A stretch of 11,632 bases of DNA from assembly GCA_028278125.1 (NCBI GenBank), contig JANQEY010000119.1:1-11632 (forward strand), read 5' to 3'. Shown in pieces: positions 4,911 to 11,545 of the stretch (position 1 is its first letter; every line of letters starts with the position of its first letter). The position numbers and the translations under genes were made by a program. The DNA is from a bacterium (GTDB lineage Bacteria; Electryoneota; Electryoneia; Electryoneales; Electryoneaceae). The notes beneath the pieces were generated by a model. That model made no database searches and was not told the DNA's origin. It saw nothing but the letters and a program-made list of their open reading frames with translations.

Positions 4911-6647
4911 ATGCCGTTGAATACTCCGCGGGGGGTAAAGAGACATACGGTACCGTCGAGCCTGATAGTGGAGTTTTTAGAGGAACGTTCAGGTACGGCT
5001 CACGGGAACTGCCTGAAGGGGGGAAGTGTCACCCGGACAACCCTGGCAAAACAATACGCGCAGCGTGCCAGGGTGTCCGTCGGCACTTTTTATCGGCATG
5101 TAAGAAAATATGAGTTTGAACAGGCTGTTCTTCCACATAGAAAAAAACGCTCAGATGCAGGTAAAAGCTACCTGGATATAGATACTGTCGTTCAGCTGGA
5201 GAGGATAAGCCTCGAGTGTGCTGATCCTGTCAGCGGTCACCGTTTGCCGATGGACATCGCCGTTCGTAAGGCTGTAAAACGAGGCATACTGGACAATGAA
5301 GTGCCGGCATCAACAGTTCACAGAAGAACTCGTGAACTTGGTCTACGCAGGTTACCGGCATTCAGGCGACTGGAAACGCTGCGTCCAAATGAGATACACC
5401 ATATAGACGCGTCTGGATCACGCTGGTTTGAAGCTGTGGATGTGGTTTATGACAGTGAGGGGAATGAGGTTGACTACATGATAGAAGTGCGTCATGAGCC
5501 TAATCAACGTCATTCGAAGGACTGGAAAAAACTTGGTGGATTGAACCTATGGATCGTGCAGCTGGTGGATGATTTTTCGAGATGCAAATACGCTGAATAT
5601 GTTATCGGGCAGGGTGAATCTGCATACCTGATGCTGGGTGTGATTGAACGTGCCTGGCGTGGTGATCCCGAGCTGCCGTTCATGCATATGCCTCACGCTG
5701 TAAACATGGATCATGGCGCATTGAGACGAAGGCGAGAAATGCCTGAATTTTTCGCCAGGCTGGATACTGAAATTATGCCAAGGATGCCGCACCAAAGCCA
5801 TGTTGGCGGAAAGGTGGAACGACAGTTCAGGGTTGAAAAAACAAGGTTTGAACAGAGTTTCGCTGATACACCCGGAATGAGGTTGACATTAAGCGAACTG
5901 AATCACCAGTTCAGGAATTTCCTGATTGAAGAGAACCGGAGAACTCACCCGATCCATACAACGATGCTTCGTTCAGAGTTGTATACCAGAATTGTGAACG
6001 ATCCTAATGTGCGTGCAGTTCCTGATAACCTGATGACATTGCCTTTCCGTCCTGAAACCCGTGTAGTTAACAGGAATGGGGAAATATCGTTCGAGGGTGT
6101 CTATTACAAAGTAGACCTGCGGCTATGTGGGAAACGTGTCCTGGTATTCAAGAGCTTGGACGGGAAGTTGTGCATGACTGATCCATTGGACGGTGAGGGC
6201 AGGTTTACCGAACTGATTGCCGGTATGAGGTCAACTCCTTATTACGATTCACGAAGAGAAGGCGACAGATGGGCACACAGGTATAAACCCAGGTCATTTG
6301 ACCATGATACCCTGCAAGAGTTGGCTGAGAAGCGTAGACATCGTGACGGTGAAGGATGGCCTGCAAGCGAGCAGATATGGGAAGATCCTGAACAAAAAAC
6401 AGTTGTGCTGCCAGTGGAACGTGAAAGGCCGAAGGTGTTCAGTCCTCACCTGGAAGCTGAAAAACAGGCCAGGGAATTCAGGAGTGTGATGGAAGCGAAG
6501 TTGTGGATTAGTGAATATGGACTGGGGAAGCCGTTGAGTGAATTGTCAGGGAAGTCATTGGATGAACTGAACGATTTGTTGTCTGCGACGCTGGAAAGGG
6601 CTGTAATAGCGGAATGGTGTCATAAGGTGAAGGCGAAGACGGCTTAA
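4911..6647 (+). CDS. Mu-like phage DDE transposase
   Basis: 578 aa; ATG with GGAG 7 nt upstream. It catalyses strand transfer of the phage ends into target DNA. Residues about 40-70 (TRTTLAKQYAQRA, VSVGTFYRHV) and 110-145 look like two HTH domains that would bind end sites. The integrase core spans about 155-345: D166 (IHHIDASGS), D267 (VNMDHGAL) and E303 (GGKVERQF), with 35 residues between the last two, giving a complete DDE triad. LNLWIVQLVDDFSR (211-224) is the second core strand. A hydrophilic insert of about 40 residues separates it from the first. Residues about 375-435 match the Mu-type C-terminal beta-barrel (FEGVYYKVDLRLCGKRVLVF). The C-terminal 140 residues are charged and helical, where MuA contacts MuB. 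MuA has 55 residues between its second D and E, so this is a distinct subgroup. It acts with the AAA+ protein encoded just downstream. Confidence 0.9.
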   Translation: MPLNTPRGVKRHTVPSSLIVEFLEERSGTAHGNCLKGGSVTRTTLAKQYAQRARVSVGTFYRHVRKYEFEQAVLPHRKKRSDAGKSYLDIDTVVQLERISLECADPVSGHRLPMDIAVRKAVKRGILDNEVPASTVHRRTRELGLRRLPAFRRLETLRPNEIHHIDASGSRWFEAVDVVYDSEGNEVDYMIEVRHEPNQRHSKDWKKLGGLNLWIVQLVDDFSRCKYAEYVIGQGESAYLMLGVIERAWRGDPELPFMHMPHAVNMDHGALRRRREMPEFFARLDTEIMPRMPHQSHVGGKVERQFRVEKTRFEQSFADTPGMRLTLSELNHQFRNFLIEENRRTHPIHTTMLRSELYTRIVNDPNVRAVPDNLMTLPFRPETRVVNRNGEISFEGVYYKVDLRLCGKRVLVFKSLDGKLCMTDPLDGEGRFTELIAGMRSTPYYDSRREGDRWAHRYKPRSFDHDTLQELAEKRRHRDGEGWPASEQIWEDPEQKTVVLPVERERPKVFSPHLEAEKQAREFRSVMEAKLWISEYGLGKPLSELSGKSLDELNDLLSATLERAVIAEWCHKVKAKTA

Positions 6648-6649
6648 AA

Positions 6650-6682
6650 GAAACCCGACTTGCGAGTCAAGTCGGGCCACCC
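6650..6682. repeat. Palindromic element E, copy 2
   Basis: Perfect 9-bp stem CCCGACTTG / CAAGTCGGG with loop CGAGT (6654-6676), right end GGGCCACCC. It is identical over 33 bp to the copy at 8411-8443. It starts 3 bp after the transposase stop. There is no T-tract, so any terminator activity would be weak or Rho-linked. Confidence 0.85.
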
Positions 6683-6689
6683 GATGGGT

Positions 6690-6734
6690 AAACCCTGTCA
6701 TCAAAGCGGACAGGGGCACCCGAGGAGGGATTAG
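6690..6734. repeat. Element C running into a Shine-Dalgarno
   Basis: Stem CCCTGTC / GACAGGG (7 bp perfect), right end GGGGCACCC, then GAGGAGGG and the ATG of the ATPase gene at 6735. It is the twin of the arrangement at 3641-3684. Confidence 0.8.
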
Positions 6735-7772
6735 ATGTATAGTAGATCAGTAGATACACCGAGAAGGCTGGCGGTTGATGTAGCTGGATTTTTTAGGTTC
6801 GATTTTACGCCGTTTGGCCTCTTGACCGGTCCAGAAGAGTTCCTTGTTACAAGGGCACATAGCAACCTTCTGAAGATCCTCCTTGGGGCTGCTAAAGCAG
6901 CAGATGTAGTGGCTGTTATGGCTGAGCCGGGTAGCGGAAAAACTGTAAGCCTGGCGTGGGCAATGTCTGAACTGGAAAAACAGGGTATCAAGGTGGTAAA
7001 AATCGATCCAACGGACAGCGAAAGATTCACCATAGCAAAACTGAAACGCGAAATTCTGCACGGTTTAGGATTAGAAAAGATACCTGTAAATATAACCGAT
7101 TCAAGGTTCCGGAAAGAACTGGCAAAAGCAAGTAGAGGAAAAAACCTGGTTCTTGCACTGGACAATGCTCACGGATATGACAGAAGAACACTGGTAGCGT
7201 TGAGAAGGGTGAACGAACGACCGTTTGCAATGCGTCAGAGGATGGTTGGAATAGTCCTATCAGGCTACCCGACACTTGACAGCAAGATATCCGGGACTGG
7301 GGAGCTAAATTCCAGGATAGTCCGTTACGAGATGCAGAATCCCTCCCCAGATGATGTCCGTCCCTATGTCAAAAAACGCCTGGAAGCCGTCGGCAGCAGC
7401 CTTGAGATATTTGAAGACAAAGCATTGGATTACCTAGAAGAGAAACAGGCATCCGATTTTGAACCGTTGAAGTTCGGAGATTTAAACAGATCTTTATCCA
7501 GGGCATTGTACGAGGCTGCAACTATAGGCGAGAAGAAAATCAGCTATGAGCTGATGGTTGAAGCTGATATGAGGCCGGAGGACACATACAGCTTGTATGA
7601 ACGTGCCGGTAGGCCGGACAGGTCGAAACTATCCAGGCAACTGGGTATAAACCGTGATGAATTATACAGGGAGATTCAGCATGGTGACACGTTGCAACTG
7701 GAACCGAGGAACCGATTGAGACGTCATCTAAGGTATTTGATCCAGGAACGCGAAGGGAAAGAGGCAGCGTGA
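6735..7772 (+). CDS. MuB/TniB/ExeA-like AAA+ ATPase, transposition target selector
   Basis: 345 aa with a strong Shine-Dalgarno (GAGGAGGG). Residues 20-50 (FRFDFTPFGLLTGPEEFLVTR) resemble the N-terminal lead of ExeA/GspA-type ATPases. Walker A is AEPGSGKT at 63-70, Walker B NLVLALDNAH at 137-146 with D143 (the usual following E is N144), and a sensor-1-like strand GIVLSGYPTL at 172-181. Known MuB coats target DNA with ATP, activates the transposase and gives target immunity. A gene immediately after the transposase fits that role. MuB carries its HTH at the N-terminus. Here an HTH-like segment (KLSRQLGINRDELYREIQ, about 298-315) sits near the C-terminus instead. The stop overlaps the GTG of the next gene, so the two are coupled. 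Confidence 0.85.
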   Translation: MYSRSVDTPRRLAVDVAGFFRFDFTPFGLLTGPEEFLVTRAHSNLLKILLGAAKAADVVAVMAEPGSGKTVSLAWAMSELEKQGIKVVKIDPTDSERFTIAKLKREILHGLGLEKIPVNITDSRFRKELAKASRGKNLVLALDNAHGYDRRTLVALRRVNERPFAMRQRMVGIVLSGYPTLDSKISGTGELNSRIVRYEMQNPSPDDVRPYVKKRLEAVGSSLEIFEDKALDYLEEKQASDFEPLKFGDLNRSLSRALYEAATIGEKKISYELMVEADMRPEDTYSLYERAGRPDRSKLSRQLGINRDELYREIQHGDTLQLEPRNRLRRHLRYLIQEREGKEAA

Positions 7773-8395
7773 AGTATGATCGTGAAAAGATATACGTATG
7801 TCCTGAATGCGATATAGTCTGGGATGCTGATGGTGATCTTGGTACAGATTGGCCAGGAAAAGGGCTGCTAGAACGCAAACTCTGTAAAGATTGTGATTTT
7901 GAAAAAAGAAATTCACTGGGGGAAAAGACGATGATTAATCAGAAACAACATGATTTTATAAAACGGATTCGTGATCTGGTGGCTGATGGTAAAAGTGCTA
8001 ATGAAGCTACGAAGATTTTAATCAAAGAAGGCTTCACAAACCAACATGGCGAGGCATTAAATCCGAGTGCAGTTGGCTATCATATGACGAAGATCAGGAA
8101 GGAAAATCAACCTAAGCAGGTTACGAAAAAGGCTAAGAGTAAAACAAAACCAACGAATGAAAAGGCCAATTCATTATTTGATGAAAACGATTATATCGAT
8201 TTGAAGGACAGGATTACAGGGCTTGAAGACCTAGTGGAACGTCACCTGAAAATAGCTGATCTGCGTAAACGTGTGGCTGAAATCGAGGATGGAGTAGAGG
8301 AAAAGCATCGTGAAGAACTTCGGATTCATGAACATATAAACACAGCACGTGGGATCAAGATAGCCATCGATAAAATCAGGGATCTGGCGGCTTAA
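7769..8395 (+). CDS. Zinc-ribbon, HTH and coiled-coil protein
   Basis: 208 aa from GTG 7769, overlapping the ATPase stop (GTGA). Two CxxC knuckles (CPEC at 11-14, CKDC at 39-42) make a zinc ribbon. Residues about 55-112 (IRDLVADGKSANEATKILIKEG, then LNPSAVGYHMTKIRK) match the HTH pattern found in serine-recombinase 'recombinase' domains and in phage regulators. There is a basic Lys-rich linker (114-130), and residues 145-205 form a coiled coil. No recombinase catalytic domain is present. A second in-frame ATG at 7931 (residue 55) has an excellent ribosome binding site, so a short form without the zinc ribbon is likely. It is probably a DNA-binding accessory protein of the transposition module; its exact role is unknown. 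Confidence 0.75.
   Translation: MKYDREKIYVCPECDIVWDADGDLGTDWPGKGLLERKLCKDCDFEKRNSLGEKTMINQKQHDFIKRIRDLVADGKSANEATKILIKEGFTNQHGEALNPSAVGYHMTKIRKENQPKQVTKKAKSKTKPTNEKANSLFDENDYIDLKDRITGLEDLVERHLKIADLRKRVAEIEDGVEEKHREELRIHEHINTARGIKIAIDKIRDLAA
7918..7923 (+). promoter_or_regulatory. Internal ribosome binding site for the short form
   Basis: GGGGGA ends 7 nt before the in-frame ATG at 7931. It is stronger than the signal at the GTG 7769, which has no clear Shine-Dalgarno and depends on coupling to the ATPase stop. Confidence 0.55.
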
Positions 8396-8410
8396 AAGAC
8401 AATGTATTAA

Positions 8411-8443
8411 GAAACCCGACTTGCGAGTCAAGTCGGGCCACCC
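8411..8443. repeat. Palindromic element E, copy 3
   Basis: 33 bp identical to 6650-6682. It lies in the 114-bp gap between the zinc-ribbon gene and the next gene. The remainder of the gap (8444-8509) holds only the ribosome binding site region (AAGGG near 8497). Confidence 0.85.
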
Positions 8444-8509
8444 AATAACAGGAAAAAGCCAAAGACGGGAGAAAATCTCTCATAGACAAAACAAGAAAGG
8501 GCAGAAAAC

Positions 8510-8881
8510 ATGCCGCAACAGCAACTGAAGATTGGAGTAAAGGCCGAGGATCAGAGGGCAATCGGCGGGGACAGCAATGCTGAAGCCTGGATGGATAGTG
8601 CAGACAATGGCAAGCTGACGGGTCGTGGCAAGGACAACAATGTTGTCATTCAGTTCGCTACCGGTGGAACTGAATCGAGCCCGAGCTGGGGACCTCAGAT
8701 CCCGCTGAGCTCAACCGGCAACGATTTTGATGAGGATAGGCTGCAGGACGGGATTGACGCGGGATTCCAGACGAGCTTGGGCGACAGGTATGTTCTTATC
8801 CAGGTTACATTTGCCGAGGGCGACAATTACCAGTTTGAAGCTTATGTGGATGGTTCATGGGAAAATGACTGGTTGATCTAG
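8510..8881 (+). CDS. Small acidic beta-rich protein, unknown
   Basis: 123 aa, acidic, with alternating hydrophobic residues suggesting beta strands (NNVVIQFAT, DRYVLIQVTFAEG, NYQFEAYVDGSW). A Gly/Ser/Asn-rich middle section and a Trp-rich end are visible. There is no signal peptide, membrane span or known motif. Weak Shine-Dalgarno (AAGGG). Its TAG abuts the ATG of the membrane protein, so the two are probably translated in sequence. I do not recognise the family. Confidence 0.6.
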   Translation: MPQQQLKIGVKAEDQRAIGGDSNAEAWMDSADNGKLTGRGKDNNVVIQFATGGTESSPSWGPQIPLSSTGNDFDEDRLQDGIDAGFQTSLGDRYVLIQVTFAEGDNYQFEAYVDGSWENDWLI

Positions 8882-9517
8882 ATGGATAAGCTCAAACATT
8901 TCATGAGTGGGGGGACTGCGCAGGTGCTGCACCTGGTACTTGAAGTACTGGGTGCAGTTGCCTGGTTTTTTGTATGGCGCCACGCTAGTTATTACCTGTT
9001 ATCAGTATTTATTCTTGAAGTGGTTACCATCATCGTGATGAAACGGACTGATTATTACCGTGCCTTGGGTACTTTTACACTTATACAGAGGTTTTTCTAC
9101 GCTTACCTGGTAATAATGATGGCCAGAATGATAGATCCGAGTGAGGTATTAGGTTTGGTTGCTATAAGCGCTACGATTGTTCCTGCACTCATGCGATGGT
9201 TCAGATCAGGATCTATCGAAGAAATCTTCGGTGAGAATGGATTTGTAGTAAAAACTGACCGAGAATTGGGCTGGATATTTTTGGTATTGGCATTATTACC
9301 GGCGTTTTTTGTAAAAGAGTTTTTATTGGCACCGTCATGGGTATTGTCAATCCTGATGGCGGTTTTTCTGTTACCTAAATCGTTAATTGAGAAACGGAAA
9401 GTTGTTGATGGTGAACCGGATCGAAACCAGGTTTCGAGTAAAACCTGGATAATGGGTTATGATGTTTGCTGGTTATTAATCGGAGTGTTCTATTGCACGA
9501 GTCTGTGGCATGGTTAG
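8882..9517 (+). CDS. Polytopic inner-membrane protein, unknown
   Basis: 211 aa beginning on the base after the previous stop, with no Shine-Dalgarno of its own; reinitiation is likely. Seven hydrophobic segments are visible, about residues 15-32, 38-53, 64-82, 87-105, 129-149, 151-165 and 190-208, with basic loops (MKRTDYYR, KSLIEKRK) marking cytoplasmic sides. It has no transporter or enzyme motif that I recognise. A role in exclusion of other phages or membrane remodelling is a guess. It is too large and multi-span for a typical holin. Confidence 0.7.
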   Translation: MDKLKHFMSGGTAQVLHLVLEVLGAVAWFFVWRHASYYLLSVFILEVVTIIVMKRTDYYRALGTFTLIQRFFYAYLVIMMARMIDPSEVLGLVAISATIVPALMRWFRSGSIEEIFGENGFVVKTDRELGWIFLVLALLPAFFVKEFLLAPSWVLSILMAVFLLPKSLIEKRKVVDGEPDRNQVSSKTWIMGYDVCWLLIGVFYCTSLWHG

Positions 9518-9813
9518 AGGTAGACGGACAGTTGCTGGAAGTTCCTGTCGAATTTGTACGGTATTCCCAGGAGTGCAGATGTTTACTGGTTATTACGAGT
9601 CCGTTACCCGGCAAATTGACAAGTTTCGACCTGCCGATCCGCGCAGACATACCAGAGAACGGCACGGATATACTTCATTCAGTTCAAGCGTTTGACCTGA
9701 TACTAAGAGAAAAATCAAATAGAACAATTTTAAAGGTAAAGCTACCATCATTTACACCACGAATGTGGTTCACAAAAAGCATTAGACATGCACTAATTGG
9801 GGGGAAGGTGTGA
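9505..9813 (+). CDS. Small protein of unknown function
   Basis: The reading frame is open from 9466. I place the start at GTG 9505 (102 aa), which overlaps the membrane protein end by 13 bp; TTG 9495 or 9466 are alternatives. It is rich in beta-forming residues (AWLEVDGQLLEVPVEFVRY, CRCLLVITS) and has a basic end (MWFTKSIRHALIGGKV). No motif is recognised. Its stop overlaps the GTG of the next gene (GTGA), which supports a real, coupled gene. Confidence 0.6.
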   Translation: MAWLEVDGQLLEVPVEFVRYSQECRCLLVITSPLPGKLTSFDLPIRADIPENGTDILHSVQAFDLILREKSNRTILKVKLPSFTPRMWFTKSIRHALIGGKV

Positions 9814-10181
9814 CAGCACGTTACATGAAATTCATTGAGGCACTTAAAAAAGAGGGTGCGATCGGTTATGAAAAGCAGGTCAAGTTCAGGCGGCTGGAGG
9901 TTGGTTTTGACAGCAAACAGGCTTGGAATGTATTCAGCAGATTGCTGACGTTCGAGAGGATGATCAATCCTGCAGAGGAGGTCGTTTTACAAGGGGAAGA
10001 CGGATATTTCCTCGCTCGAACAGATCTAAATGAACGCAAGATTGACCTGGAGAAGTTTGCTAACTGGCGACGTGAAAAAGCCGATCACCTGATGCGTGTT
10101 GTTTACGAAGCGGAATCCGCCTGGCGCAAAATCGAGGAGACTATGCGTAGCGGTGGCATCCCCCGGAAAGTTTTTAACTAA
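9810..10181 (+). CDS. Small helical protein of unknown function
   Basis: 123 aa from GTG 9810, preceded by a G-rich Shine-Dalgarno (GGGGGGAAG, 9799-9807). It is mostly helical and basic, with a central segment (EEVVLQGEDGYFLARTDLN) that may form a beta hairpin and a C-terminal helix (DHLMRVVYEAESAWRKIEET). It has no membrane span or Cys motif. The stop TAA overlaps an ATG at 10181. Unrecognised. Confidence 0.6.
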   Translation: MTARYMKFIEALKKEGAIGYEKQVKFRRLEVGFDSKQAWNVFSRLLTFERMINPAEEVVLQGEDGYFLARTDLNERKIDLEKFANWRREKADHLMRVVYEAESAWRKIEETMRSGGIPRKVFN

Positions 10182-10182
10182 T

Positions 10183-10187
10183 GGAGG
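10183..10187 (+). promoter_or_regulatory. Ribosome binding site deciding the start at 10193
   Basis: GGAGG lies 5 nt before ATG 10193. The upstream in-frame ATG at 10181 would have this site inside its own codons, so 10193 is the better start. Confidence 0.7.
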
Positions 10188-10192
10188 ATGAG

Positions 10193-10777
10193 ATGGACCA
10201 AGAAATTAAAAATGATACTGGCGAAATGACCGATCCGATGACTTTTCATCGGATCAGTGAAGCGGTGAGAAATGCAGGATTCAAATGGGAGAATGACCTT
10301 TTGCAGATAGTAGGTGTCCGTGGACATATGCATTGCATTGAGGTCGAAAATCAACCTGATCTTTACAACGATTCGATTTACGTGATTGAACCGACCTGTG
10401 TTGTAACCAACAAGGTTGAGGTTTTTCCGGCGACTGTCGATCCTGGAATTGTTGAGGATCCAAACTGGAGAGGATTGGCAAGACTGGCTGTTGGACAATA
10501 TCAGTACAAACGTGGAATTCACAAAGGCAAGCATGCCGCATTGGTTCAGAACGGCCCAGTGACAGTTGAAAGGCTAGATCCTGAAACCCGTAAAATTAAT
10601 GGCATAGAGGCAGGTTGGTTCGGGATAAACATACACCGTGGCGGATATGGTAAAAAGGTAGGTGAGTGGTCTCATGGCTGCCAGGTAATCCCGATGCCAC
10701 ACTGGGAGAAATTCTGGGACTTGGTAGAAAACTGGGATCATGATGTATACCGTTACACGCTACTGGAGGCAGCATGA
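10193..10777 (+). CDS. L,D-transpeptidase-like (YkuD-type) putative cell-wall enzyme
   Basis: 194 aa from ATG 10193. Near the C-terminus is FGINIHRGG (H148) followed 12 residues later by WSHGCQVIP (S160, H161, G162, C163). A His then S/T-x-G-C is the active-site signature of YkuD-type L,D-transpeptidases, where Cys attacks peptidoglycan stem peptides. The preceding part (QYKRGIHKGKHAALVQNGPVTVERLD) fits the strand-rich body of related phage proteins, which occur with peptidoglycan hydrolases. There is no signal peptide or transmembrane helix, so release would need a holin or another route. Likely activity: cleavage or exchange of peptide cross-links, perhaps as an endolysin. The assignment is by motif only. 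Its stop overlaps the next ATG (ATGA). Confidence 0.55.
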   Translation: MDQEIKNDTGEMTDPMTFHRISEAVRNAGFKWENDLLQIVGVRGHMHCIEVENQPDLYNDSIYVIEPTCVVTNKVEVFPATVDPGIVEDPNWRGLARLAVGQYQYKRGIHKGKHAALVQNGPVTVERLDPETRKINGIEAGWFGINIHRGGYGKKVGEWSHGCQVIPMPHWEKFWDLVENWDHDVYRYTLLEAA

Positions 10778-11538
10778 GAAAAGGACAAGTAAACCTGAAT
10801 GATCTCAGCCCTGAACTTCGAAAAAAAATCCTGGAAGAGCAGGAGGCGAAGCAAGCCGAGGTGAAGGAACGAAAAGACGCTGAAGCCAGGACGAAGATTC
10901 TCGAGGGACAGATTGCCAGGAAGGGAAGATCATTGCTGAATATGCAGCAAAAGTCGATCGAATCACATGACCAGTTTGTCAAAGAAGCAATTGAAGCCCG
11001 TGACCAGATTCAGGAATTACTTGGAACAGGTAAAAACATCTTCACTCCACTAGGGAAAACATTTGAACGTAAGGATTGCCTATATAAAGTCGAAATTGTG
11101 ATCCGTAGTGTGAATAAACTCGATCCGGTGAAATCTGAACAGGCTAAAGCATTACTTGATGAGGTTATTTCTGAATTCAAACAGAAAGAGGATATGGACG
11201 AAATTGTCCAGGAACTAATGGGCTTCCTGGTTGAAGTGTTTGCGAAAAAGAAGAGAACATTCACATACAATTCAGCGATCCATAATTTCCTGGCTCGGAA
11301 GTTTACTGATATCCGGTTGATCCAAGCCCAGGACATCATCAGGGATGCCTTTATAGCCAGTGAACCGTATTACACTGCACGTCACTGGGCGAGGGAATCG
11401 AAGGAAGAATCCTATGTACTTATACCGATTAATTACCGGCGTAAGGCAGAGGTGACGGCGGCTGTGATCCAGAAGAGACGGGACGCTAAAAGGGCTAAGG
11501 CTCAGGGTGATACGGCGGTTGCTGCGCAGGCGGGGTGA
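10774..11538 (+). CDS. DUF3164-like Mu-type phage early protein
   Basis: 254 aa with GGAGG (10765-10769) 4 nt before the ATG. Residues 1-80 are a charged coiled coil (ELRKKILEEQEAKQAEVKERK). Residues about 95-222 follow the layout I associate with DUF3164 proteins of Mu-like phages: a strand (DCLYKVEIVIRS), then KLDPVKSEQAKALLDEVISEF, a helix with EIVQELMGFL, a short linker ending in a helix, then IQAQDIIRDAF, and a final SYVLIPINYRRK strand. The C-terminal tail is basic and Ala-rich. DUF3164 genes sit in the early region of many transposable phages; their function is unknown. The match is from pattern memory and unverified. Confidence 0.5.
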   Translation: MRKGQVNLNDLSPELRKKILEEQEAKQAEVKERKDAEARTKILEGQIARKGRSLLNMQQKSIESHDQFVKEAIEARDQIQELLGTGKNIFTPLGKTFERKDCLYKVEIVIRSVNKLDPVKSEQAKALLDEVISEFKQKEDMDEIVQELMGFLVEVFAKKKRTFTYNSAIHNFLARKFTDIRLIQAQDIIRDAFIASEPYYTARHWARESKEESYVLIPINYRRKAEVTAAVIQKRRDAKRAKAQGDTAVAAQAG

Positions 11539-11545
11539 TTTTAAA

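Noticed and set aside
4877..5113. Open frame over the transposase start, different frame
   Set aside because: It runs through the E repeat and the N-terminus of the transposase, lacks its own ribosome binding site, and has no protein-like pattern.
6650..6682. Element E hairpins as Rho-independent terminators
   Set aside because: The stems are strong, but no T-tract follows either this copy or 8411-8443, and the next gene in the operon starts soon after.
4911..7772. An IS21-type istA/istB pair
   Set aside because: The ATPase has an ExeA-like lead and is 345 aa, longer than IstB; the transposase has two N-terminal HTH regions and a Mu-type beta-barrel; and repressor, Ner-like and DUF3164-like neighbours fit a transposable phage.
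833..11339. Many minus-strand open frames
   Set aside because: All lie opposite convincing plus-strand genes, lack Shine-Dalgarno sites and show composition of antisense shadows. Only the repressor at 1-268 is accepted on that strand.
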